In this document: positions 57,364 to 64,000 of the stretch, piece by piece | Layout: each line of letters opens with the position of its first letter | Position numbering within the stretch: position 1 is the first letter of the stretch | Source: Ruegeria sp. Alg231-54 | Lineage (GTDB): Bacteria > Pseudomonadota > Alphaproteobacteria > Rhodobacterales > Rhodobacteraceae | Reading direction: 5' to 3' | Assembly (NCBI RefSeq): GCF_900143525.1 | Contig: NZ_FREZ01000008.1 | Location: 149,493 to 213,492, forward strand | DNA: 64,000 nt | The notes under the pieces: model-generated | The model's input: the letters and a program-made list of their open reading frames with translations, nothing else | The model's database searches: none | Told to the model about the DNA's origin: nothing | Program-made: the position numbers and the translations under genes

Positions 57364-58509
57364 ATGGCCATTCTTTGGAGGACGTCCGCCCTTGCGCAGC
57401 GCCATGCCGAGATCGGCGGCGAACTTGAGGACTGGAACGGCATGGGAACCGCATGGTTCTATGACCACAGCCCGGAGCGCGCCAAAGCTGATTATGAGGC
57501 AATCCGCACCAAGGCGGGCCTCATGGATGTTTCCGGACTGAAAAAGGTTCACGTGGTCGGCGAAGATGCCGCTTATGTCATTGATCGGGTCACCACGCGG
57601 AACGTGGAAAAGATCATGCCGGGTCGTTCGACCTATGCCTCGATTCTGAATGCCGAAGGTAAATTCGTTGACGATTGCATCATCTATCGCTTGTCGGTGA
57701 ACACATGGCTTGTGGTGCACGGCACCGGCACGGGCATGGAGCAGCTGACGTCGGTTGCGGCTGGAAAGAACTGCTCGGTCATTTTTGACGACGACATGCA
57801 CGACATGTCGCTGCAGGGACCGGTGGCCGTTGATTTCCTGGCCAACCACATTCCCGGAATTCGGGATCTGGCCTATTTCGGCATCATGCAAACCAAACTC
57901 TATGGCTGCCCCGTGATGATTTCGCGGACGGGCTATACTGGTGAGCGCGGATACGAAATTTTCTGTCAGGCCAAGCACGCAGTACACCTGTGGGACAACA
58001 TTTTGGCGGAAGGCAAGGATATGGGGATCGTCCCGGTACAGTTCTCGACCCTCGATCTGCTGCGCACCGAGAGCTATCTGCTGTTTTACCCCGGTGACAA
58101 CTCGGAAACCTATCCCTTCGACGATGAAACATGCGGTGATACGCTTTGGGAACTGGGCCTGGAATTTACAGTCTCACCCGGTAAAACCGGATTTATTGGG
58201 GCCGAGAACCACTATGCCGCGCAAGGCAAAGAACGGTTCAAGATCTACGGCGTCAAGCTTGGCGGCACGACCCCTGCGGATGAGGGTGCGGACCTGCTGC
58301 AAAACGGCGAAAAGGTCGGGGTTGTCACCTTTGGCATGTATTCCGAAATCAACGGGCACAACGTAGGTATCGCGCGAATGCCGGTCGCCTGTGCCTCACC
58401 CGGCACCAAGCTGACAGTGCGCAACGGTGATGGGACAGAAATAGCGGTGACTGCAGAAGAGATGCCGTTCTACGATCAGGACAAATCTATCCGAACCGCA
58501 AAGGGCTGA
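57364..58509 (+). CDS. dmmD: DmmD, GcvT/DmdA-like aminomethyltransferase family protein
   Basis: A 381-residue GcvT-fold protein. The N-terminal half carries the YASILNAEGKFVDDC segment typical of GcvT/DmdA, and RTGYTGERGYEIF is the conserved folate-region motif. DmmD was shown in Ruegeria pomeroyi to be needed for growth on methylated amines, though not for the monooxygenase itself; a role in moving formaldehyde to tetrahydrofolate is inferred. Start ATG 57364 is behind GGGAGAG. It leads the dmmDABC operon. Confidence 0.9.
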   Translation: MAILWRTSALAQRHAEIGGELEDWNGMGTAWFYDHSPERAKADYEAIRTKAGLMDVSGLKKVHVVGEDAAYVIDRVTTRNVEKIMPGRSTYASILNAEGKFVDDCIIYRLSVNTWLVVHGTGTGMEQLTSVAAGKNCSVIFDDDMHDMSLQGPVAVDFLANHIPGIRDLAYFGIMQTKLYGCPVMISRTGYTGERGYEIFCQAKHAVHLWDNILAEGKDMGIVPVQFSTLDLLRTESYLLFYPGDNSETYPFDDETCGDTLWELGLEFTVSPGKTGFIGAENHYAAQGKERFKIYGVKLGGTTPADEGADLLQNGEKVGVVTFGMYSEINGHNVGIARMPVACASPGTKLTVRNGDGTEIAVTAEEMPFYDQDKSIRTAKG

Positions 58510-58564
58510 GTTTCAGGGGGCGCAACGGACACACCGTGGCGCCCTTTTCCTATTTGAGGGCACA

Positions 58565-59161
58565 ATGTCAAAGTTCGAATTTCCCAAGTCAATCGCAAGC
58601 CGCCCAGTCTGGGGCACGCTAGAGGTCCGCCCGGGCGAACACCATCTCATGATCGCTGAGGCCGAAGGGGTCGAAGCCGTTCTTGCCATCGCAACACCCG
58701 ACCTGATGGCCAAAACCCATCTGATCTACATTCCCAAGGGAACGGATTACGTTGAGCGACTGCAGGCACTGAAGCCTGCGCAATTCTACGAAGGTCCATC
58801 CTATGAAGCCTCGCTGCAGCGCATTCGCCGCGTTTTGGAAGACGCGCATATGGGGTTGCAGGTCTACCTGACCGGCTCTGAAGGCATGATGGGTCAGGCC
58901 ATGAACGAGGTGATGGCCGTAGGCCTGCCGCACACGGCAATTCAGACCGAACATCGCGGATCGGTTGCGCGCCGAATGCAATGTGTGCATTGCAAAGGCA
59001 TCACCGAAGATGTTGAGGTTGACCCCTTTGTCTGCGCGCATTGCGGGCTGAACCTGTTCGTGCGCGATCATTATTCCCGCCGTCTTGCCGCCTATCAGGG
59101 CGTCCGTGTCGATGCCGAAGACCATGGCAACGTGCCCGAGCCGAAGGGGATCTACGAATGA
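58565..59161 (+). CDS. dmmA: Dimethylamine monooxygenase subunit DmmA
   Basis: A 198-residue DmmA-family protein. The C-terminal domain has four Cys: 140 and 143 (CVHC) and 157 and 160 (CAHC), a rubredoxin- or zinc-ribbon-like knuckle. The N-terminal domain has no recognised fold. It is one of three subunits needed for dimethylamine demethylation to methylamine plus formaldehyde. It is coupled to dmmB by a 4-base overlap. Its exact role is unknown. Confidence 0.88.
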   Translation: MSKFEFPKSIASRPVWGTLEVRPGEHHLMIAEAEGVEAVLAIATPDLMAKTHLIYIPKGTDYVERLQALKPAQFYEGPSYEASLQRIRRVLEDAHMGLQVYLTGSEGMMGQAMNEVMAVGLPHTAIQTEHRGSVARRMQCVHCKGITEDVEVDPFVCAHCGLNLFVRDHYSRRLAAYQGVRVDAEDHGNVPEPKGIYE

Positions 59162-60120
59162 GTGGTGCCGAGAAAATCCAAGCCAAAGTGACCGAAATCA
59201 CTCCCTTGAACGAGTTGGTGACGCGGTTCCGGTTCGAACGTATCGACGGAGGTCAGTTGCCGACCTTTTCGGGCGGGGCTCATACGGTTGTCGAAATGCA
59301 GGATGGTGGCATCACGCGGCTTAATCCCTATTCGCTGATGTCGGACCCGTTTGATCAGTCATCCTACACCATTTCGGTTCGGCGTGATGATGAGGGCAGG
59401 GGGGGGTCACTATTCATGCACCGCCAGGTCAAGCTGGGCGACGAGATGACCATCAGCTATCCGGTCAACCTGTTCTCGCTCGATTTACGCGCCCGCAAGC
59501 ACCTGTTTCTGGCCGGTGGCATCGGGATCACCCCGTTTCTGGCGCAGATCAAACAACTTGAATTGCTGCACGAACATTGGGAGCTGCACTATGCCTGCCG
59601 CAATCACGCGCTGGCGTCTTATGCGGATCAACTGACCGACCGGCATCCCAATGAGACGCATCTGTACTACGACGACCAGAACCAGCAGATTGATCTGAAG
59701 AACCTGCTGAGCGGGCAACCTTTGGGCACACATGTCTATGTCTGCGGCCCCAAGGGCATGATCGACTGGGTACGCAACACGGCCGCTGCTGAAGGCTGGC
59801 CCGATGATTGCGTGCATTACGAAGAGTTTCTGGCCCCACAGCCCGGCAAACCGTTCGAAGTGCGTCTGGCCGCGTCAGACAAAGTCGTTCATGTCGGCGA
59901 GAACGAAAGCCTGCTGGAAGCTATCGAGCGCGAAGGCGTGGATGCGCCCTATCTGTGTCGTGGCGGAGCCTGCGGTCAGTGCGAAACCGTGGTCCTAGAC
60001 CACGACGGCAACTTTGTGCACCGCGATCACTGGCTGACCGACGAAGAAAAGGCATCGGGCAAGAAAATCATGCCCTGCGTATCGCGTTTCGAGGGCAAGT
60101 CCCTCGTGCTGGACCGCTGA
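59158..60120 (+). CDS. dmmB: Dimethylamine monooxygenase reductase subunit DmmB
   Basis: A 320-residue phthalate-dioxygenase-reductase-like flavoprotein. An N-terminal ferredoxin-NADP-reductase FMN/FAD-binding barrel (RLNPYSL near 54-60), the NAD domain (AGGIGITPFLAQ near 119-130) and a C-terminal plant-type [2Fe-2S] ferredoxin with Cys267, 272, 275 and 307 are in this order. It feeds electrons from NADH to the oxygenase. The frame is open from 59041; ATG 59158 overlaps the dmmA stop. Confidence 0.93.
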   Translation: MSGAEKIQAKVTEITPLNELVTRFRFERIDGGQLPTFSGGAHTVVEMQDGGITRLNPYSLMSDPFDQSSYTISVRRDDEGRGGSLFMHRQVKLGDEMTISYPVNLFSLDLRARKHLFLAGGIGITPFLAQIKQLELLHEHWELHYACRNHALASYADQLTDRHPNETHLYYDDQNQQIDLKNLLSGQPLGTHVYVCGPKGMIDWVRNTAAAEGWPDDCVHYEEFLAPQPGKPFEVRLAASDKVVHVGENESLLEAIEREGVDAPYLCRGGACGQCETVVLDHDGNFVHRDHWLTDEEKASGKKIMPCVSRFEGKSLVLDR

Positions 60121-60133
60121 GAGGAGGCCCACC

Positions 60134-61201
60134 ATGACCATTCAATTCAACGACGAGTCCTTCCGCGACGACTATACGTTCCACAACTCGGACTGGGCGA
60201 TCAAACGTTTTCCGTTCCCATTTCACGAAGACAGCTACATGTACTCGGTCAACATGGAACAACATCGCGGCGGGCCAGAGGGATCAGTCTATGAGATGCG
60301 GTTCGATGTGGACGAGCATTATGTCTCGGAAATGAAAGACCGCGCAATGGTTCTGGATCAGGACCCGCTGCGTTGTCAGTCGTTGCCGCATATGACATTG
60401 GCTGGTTGGGACTTGCTGGAACTGATCATGGTCAGTAAGTCCGAAGACTATCCTGATCTGTTCGAGTTGCATCGCAACGGCAATCAGTGGCGCTGGATCA
60501 ACAAGCCAATGGGCATCGATCACAGCTTTACCTTCATGGATGAAACCACGCTGCCTTATGGGCCGATGGAATACATCACGCGACAGGCTCAGGGCGATTT
60601 CGCTGTGCTGGATCAGCGTGATGAGATGCTGTGGATGGATGCTGGTATGGTGACGACGCAAGCCGATTGGAGTCTGGATTTCGACATCGGCATGAACTTT
60701 TTCGAATGGCATGCGCCGGTTCCGAAGGCCCATGAAATGGGTATTTTCCAGCGCGCGCTGAAGTTCTTGCTGAATATCCAACAGGGCGCCCCTGTGCGGC
60801 GTCTCAACTGGACCATGACGGTGAATCCTTTGCTGGATACAAGTCCGGAAAACTATCACAAATGGGGCATTCAAAAGACCACGTTGACGCCCGAAAACAT
60901 CGCCCACAAGCAGCATCTGCGGGTCGAGTTGCAGACGTTCTTCCGTCTGCCGCGCTCCAATGCGCTGGTGTTCCCGATCCGCTGCTATCTGTGCAGTTTT
61001 CAGGATCTGATGACTGTTCCCAAATGGGGTCGCCGTCTGCACCGGGTTATTCGGGACCTGCCTGAAGAGCTGGCAACGTATAAGGGGTTCATTGACAACC
61101 GTCCGATGATGCTGGACTATCTCAGCCAGTTCGACGACGGGTTACCCACTTCGCCAGGGATTTGGCCGGACTTGGAAACGGAACCGCCTTTGTCGAAGTG
61201 A
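60134..61201 (+). CDS. dmmC: Dimethylamine monooxygenase oxygenase subunit DmmC (DUF3445, haem-dependent N-demethylase alpha)
   Basis: A 355-residue protein of the DUF3445 family, described as the alpha subunit of haem-dependent oxidative N-demethylases. It is thought to carry the active site that hydroxylates dimethylamine. Tryptophan- and His-rich segments (FHNSDWAIKRFPFPFHED near the N-terminus; FRLPRSNALVFPIRCYL near 275-291) are conserved-looking. A GAGAGGAGG box at 60119-60127 precedes the start. It ends the dmmDABC operon. Confidence 0.9.
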   Translation: MTIQFNDESFRDDYTFHNSDWAIKRFPFPFHEDSYMYSVNMEQHRGGPEGSVYEMRFDVDEHYVSEMKDRAMVLDQDPLRCQSLPHMTLAGWDLLELIMVSKSEDYPDLFELHRNGNQWRWINKPMGIDHSFTFMDETTLPYGPMEYITRQAQGDFAVLDQRDEMLWMDAGMVTTQADWSLDFDIGMNFFEWHAPVPKAHEMGIFQRALKFLLNIQQGAPVRRLNWTMTVNPLLDTSPENYHKWGIQKTTLTPENIAHKQHLRVELQTFFRLPRSNALVFPIRCYLCSFQDLMTVPKWGRRLHRVIRDLPEELATYKGFIDNRPMMLDYLSQFDDGLPTSPGIWPDLETEPPLSK

Positions 61202-61225
61202 GCATTGTGAAGTGCCCTTGCTCAA

Positions 61226-61723
61226 ATGACTGATCCGGACATCACGCCTTGGCTTATTCCAAGCGATGACTTTGCTTTGTATGACGCGCTTGCGCTGCTT
61301 CGTGCGTCATTTCAATTCATGGATGCCCGGATCGACCCGCCGTCTTCTATCCATAGACTGACGGTGGAAGGGATGCGGGAGCATTGTCAGGATGGTGGTG
61401 AAATCTGGGCCATTGGTCGACCGCTGTTCGCATGTATGTTTCTGACGCCCAAACCCAACTGCCTGTACTTGGGGAAGCTTGCAGTTCAGGAAGGATTGCG
61501 GGGGCAAGGTATCTGCCGCACATTGGTGGATCATGCTGCAAGCCGTGCAACTGAGCTTGGTCTGCCTGCGCTGGAACTGGAAACGCGCGTGGAACTTACT
61601 GAAAACCATCGCGTTTTTTCAAGGCTTGGGTTCACGATCGTGAATACGGGCAGCCATGAAGGCTATAACAGACCCACGGATTTCCAATTGCGCAAGCCGA
61701 TCAGTTTGTCTGTGGATAGCTGA
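61226..61723 (+). CDS. GNAT family N-acetyltransferase
   Basis: A 165-residue GNAT enzyme. The acetyl-CoA loop is in KLAVQEGLRGQGICRTLVDHA (near 89-108), and the C-terminal FSRLGFTIVNTG motif is present. The substrate is unknown. It follows dmmC by 24 bases and may belong to the operon. Its 3' end overlaps the 3' end of the XRE-cupin regulator by 23 bp on the other strand. Confidence 0.87.
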   Translation: MTDPDITPWLIPSDDFALYDALALLRASFQFMDARIDPPSSIHRLTVEGMREHCQDGGEIWAIGRPLFACMFLTPKPNCLYLGKLAVQEGLRGQGICRTLVDHAASRATELGLPALELETRVELTENHRVFSRLGFTIVNTGSHEGYNRPTDFQLRKPISLSVDS

Positions 61724-62330
61724 TCACCGATATGTAGCGGGCCGGCAGATTAACCAACCGTTCCGGGCCATGGGGTGAATCCGCATCAAAGAACAGGGTG
61801 TCACCTGGTTTCAGGGCGTAAATCTGGTCTCCATGGCGGTAATCCACTTCACCTTCCAGCATGTAAATCGTCTCGATGCCACCATGTTGGAATGTTGGAA
61901 ACACATCGGATTTAGCAGTCAAGGTGATCAGATAGGGTTCCACGATTACGCCTGATCCGTTGGCGCCTATGTGCCCCAAAAGATTATATTGATGGTTGGC
62001 GCGTGTTCCTTCACGCTCCAACTCGACACCTTCACCTGCTTTTGTATGAACCGCCTCCCGGCGTTCTTCGAACTGTCTGAAAAAACTTGTCAAAGGAACC
62101 GACAGTGCATCCGCCAATGACTGCAAGGTCGTCAAGGACGGTGACGTATTTCCATTTTCGATCTTGGACAGCATGCCGATCGACAATCCGGTTAGCTGTG
62201 CAAGCTCCGCGACGGTTATTTCCTGCTGCTTGCGAAAGGCGCGAACCTCGCGGCCGATGGCAACTTCAAGAACTTTTTCTCTGTTACCCGAACGAACGGA
62301 ATGTGGGTCCTGAGTCAGATTTGCCGCCAT
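61701..62330 (-). CDS. XRE-family transcriptional regulator with C-terminal cupin domain
   Basis: A 209-residue regulator. The helix-turn-helix is at about 27-81 (LAQLTGLSIGMLSKIENGNTSPSL) and a cupin domain at about 125-195 (GGIETIYMLEGEVDYRHGDQIYALKPGD, DADSPHGPE). This HTH-cupin layout resembles PuuR and related amine-responsive regulators. ATG 62330 is preferred; a GTG at 62357 adds nine residues. It is the best candidate for a regulator of the adjacent methylamine genes. Confidence 0.9.
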   Translation of the reverse strand: MAANLTQDPHSVRSGNREKVLEVAIGREVRAFRKQQEITVAELAQLTGLSIGMLSKIENGNTSPSLTTLQSLADALSVPLTSFFRQFEERREAVHTKAGEGVELEREGTRANHQYNLLGHIGANGSGVIVEPYLITLTAKSDVFPTFQHGGIETIYMLEGEVDYRHGDQIYALKPGDTLFFDADSPHGPERLVNLPARYISVISYPQTN

Positions 62331-62470
62331 TTCTTTATCGCGTTTTTTCAATTTCACTCTTTCAATGTCTTGCTACACTTGTCCAAACCGGTTCTGCAAG
62401 CAGGAGCAGCGGAAAACCCAATCCATTCGGAGCATCATAGCATCAAAGTTTTCCTGATAGTAAAATAATC

Positions 62471-62665
62471 ATGCTGTCAGAAAAAAAGGCCAGAGATCAG
62501 AATTCCACTTTTTGCCGGCTTTCCGATAGCGAGCCTGGCATCTTTGATCGAACCTTTGCGTGCCGCAAACGAGATCGCCAGGGCAAGAGGCATTTTGCCG
62601 ATCGCTTGTGACTAAAAGCGGAAAAGTCAGCTCCAGGGACAATGCCCGGCAGGAGGTTGAAACTA
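62471..62665 (+). pseudogene. Remnant of a GlxA/AraC-type regulator (N-terminal fragment)
   Basis: Short reading-frame pieces on the plus strand, separated by frameshifts, together resemble the start of a GlxA-family regulator (DJ-1/PfpI-like N-terminal domain). The first frame begins MLSEKKARDQ at 62471; another gives LFAGFPIASLASLIEPLR AANEIA; a third gives CRSLVTKSGKVSS and then RQEVE. The motif FP-ASL-S-IEPLRAAN is typical of that domain. The gene is cut off by the IS relic downstream, so it is non-functional. Confidence 0.5.
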
Positions 62666-62700
62666 ATTTGTTGGATCCCCGGTCCAAAAAACGCAACGGT

Positions 62701-63452
62701 GACAAGAGCGACCTTTACTGGCCGACTGACGAACAGATGACCAAGCTAGCCCCTTTTTTGTCCGAATTTCCACGGCCAACCTCGGGTCGATGATTGGTGG
62801 GTCTTGAATGGGATTATCTTCATCAACCGCAATCGGTTGCGTTGGCGAGACGTGCCTGAAGCCCATGACCCGCACAAGACTCTTCATAGCCGGTGGAGCG
62901 AGAAAGACATCTTCGCACGAATGATGGCCGGTTTAGCCGCCGAGCACGGCGAAAAGAGGACGGCTATGATAATGGCGGCCTCTCTAGAAACCCACCGCAC
63001 GGCGTCCAGTTGGGGCGTCAAAAAGGGGGCATGGCCGCCTGATCGGTCGAACTAAAGGTTGTATGAATACCAAACTGCACGCCATCTGTGCCAGCAAAGG
63101 GCGGCCTTTGAACCTCTTGGTGACTGCCTGGCAGGTCAATGAGCACAAAGGTGCTCGGGCTCTGCTTGGCAGCCTGCCAAACGTGGATTGAAGTCTAAGG
63201 GGTCGCGGCTATGACGCCAACTGGTTCAGAGTGGCGTTGAAAGACAAAGGGATATGCGCCTGCATCCACGACCGTATGTAGCGCAAGACACCGATCAAAT
63301 ACGACAAGCACAGATACTAGCGGCGAAACCGCATTGTGATCATGTTCGGCAGGCTCAAAGACTGGAGTCACGCGGCGACCCGATATGACCTCTGTCCCAA
63401 AGTTTTTCTTTCAGCCATCGCACTCGCGGCATCTGTCATTTACTGGTTTTGA
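62701..63452 (+). pseudogene. Degenerate IS5-family (IS427-like) transposase
   Basis: Successive pieces in changing frames match an IS5/IS427-type transposase: DLYWPTDEQMTKLAPF, then VLNGIIFINRNRLRWRDV and FARMMAGLAAEHG, then MNTKLHAICASKGRPLNLL and LKDKG, and finally RRNRIVIMFGRLKDW with ATRYDLCPKVFLSAIALA. At least two frameshifts and stops (near 63189, 63278 and 63317) break it. The element is inactive. Confidence 0.85.
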
Positions 63453-63467
63453 ATCCTGACCATAGGC

Positions 63468-63483
63468 TTGAAAAGCTTTTCAA
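63468..63483. repeat. 16-bp perfect palindrome
   Basis: TTGAAAAGCTTTTCAA is a perfect palindrome just after the IS5 relic. It could be a protein-binding site or part of an insertion-element end. Confidence 0.4.
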
Positions 63484-63563
63484 AGATCGATGGTGAACTT
63501 ATTTTGGCACAATGAGGATTTCTTTTGTGTTTTTAGCGAATGATCAGCTTTGGGGCAAATTGC

Positions 63564-64000
63564 TCAACGCGGCTTTGTTGCATAAATCGGCCTAGGGGAT
63601 TCATCTTGTGAATCCAGCATGGTTGCTAAGGCGTTAAGTCCCGGCATCTGGTGGATTGGATTGACGATGAATCGATCTGGTCCTGAAGTCCAGGTTTTGC
63701 AGATGTATTCGCATGGCGTGAGATCGCTTAGTGCCTTCAAACGACGGGCGTAGTTGTAGGCATCGAGGAAGTCGGCCAAGTGCGGGCGAAGCTGGTCGTG
63801 GTTTTCGTAGTGATACCGCTTGACGGTTGCGTCCTTGATGGTGCGGTTCATGCGTTCGACCTGACCGTTGGTCCATGGGTGGTTCGGCTTTGTCAGACGA
63901 TGTTCAACCCCGTTGACCTCGCAGATCATGTCGAACCGCATCGGCCTGGAATAGATAGTGTTCCGGTTCCGGGGTTGCTCTGCGAACTGGATGCCGTTGT
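63564..64000 (-). mobile_element. IS481-family transposase, partial at right edge
   Basis: The C-terminal part of an IS481-type DDE integrase/transposase. The NGIQF segment read at the window edge precedes NHPWTNGQVERMNRT, both typical of the family core, and NPIHQMPGLN lies near the end. The frame continues upstream beyond base 64000, so the gene is incomplete here. After MPGLN, about 20 extra residues follow across a sequence like an IS end (63571-63588), and the stop is 5 bases outside that end. Confidence 0.85.
63571..63588. repeat. IS903-like terminal inverted-repeat end
   Basis: The 18 bases GGCTTTGTTGCATAAATC differ by one base from the IS903 terminal repeat as I recall it. A nearby palindrome GGATTCA...TGAATCC (63597-63615) follows. 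This marks the end of an insertion element. Confidence 0.5.

Noticed and set aside
62469..62705. A 78-residue minus-strand frame
   Set aside because: It overlaps the regulator remnant and has no match; it reads as a chance frame in decayed DNA.
1..64000. tRNA, rRNA or CRISPR arrays
   Set aside because: I saw no tRNA-like cloverleaf, rRNA stretch or regularly spaced repeat in any gap.

Overview
The window reads as chromosomal DNA of a marine alphaproteobacterium of the Roseobacter group (Rhodobacterales, close to Ruegeria/Phaeobacter). Evidence: high G+C coding bias, phosphatidylcholine synthase, the Rhodobacterales-type tol-pal operon with a Pro/Glu-rich TolA spacer, a ureide-degradation cluster, and the fhs-folD / gmaS-mgsABC / dmmDABC set for marine methylated amines. 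Gene density is high. I found no tRNA, rRNA, CRISPR array, prophage or origin.

Region 1 (1-7.3 kb) is a urate/ureide block: LysR regulator, 5-hydroxyisourate hydrolase, an allantoinase (PuuE) fused to OHCU decarboxylase, ureidoglycolate lyase, a GAPDH, ureidoglycine aminohydrolase and a GhrA-type glyoxylate reductase, with two small exported proteins of unknown role. Together these turn 5-hydroxyisourate into allantoin and allantoate-level ureides and then glyoxylate; urate oxidase and allantoate amidohydrolase are not in the window.

Region 2 (7.4-36.3 kb) is mostly housekeeping and conserved genes: an acyl-CoA dehydrogenase/thioesterase pair, a DUF1007/NicO nickel-cobalt exporter pair, truA, a ycjX-GNAT-ycjF operon, a VIT-family transporter, a DUF2339 membrane protein, ileS, ogt, a GreA-C-like protein, pcs, xerC-DUF484, an Fsa/TalC-type transaldolase, priA, an MFS transporter, prmA, a DUF1127 protein, ruvCAB and a SulP transporter.

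Region 3 (36.4-46 kb) is the cell-envelope operon ybgC-tolQRAB-pal-cpoB followed by tilS and ftsH, then a MOSC protein.

Region 4 (46.1-62.3 kb) is the most specialised part, a methylated-amine module. dmmDABC (dimethylamine monooxygenase plus the GcvT-like DmmD) releases methylamine and formaldehyde from dimethylamine. An Amt-family channel with a small one-helix partner gene probably brings in ammonium or methylammonium. gmaS makes gamma-glutamylmethylamide, and mgsABC makes N-methylglutamate from it. fhs and folD oxidise the folate-bound C1 unit. N-methylglutamate dehydrogenase (mgdABCD) and the trimethylamine genes tmm/tdm are not visible, so the route stops at N-methylglutamate in this window. 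A truncated haemoglobin, a DMT-family transporter and an XRE-cupin regulator sit in or beside the block.

Region 5 (62.4-64 kb) is decayed mobile DNA: a frameshifted stub of a GlxA-type regulator, a relic of an IS5-family transposase with several stops, and an IS481-type transposase that runs off the right edge.
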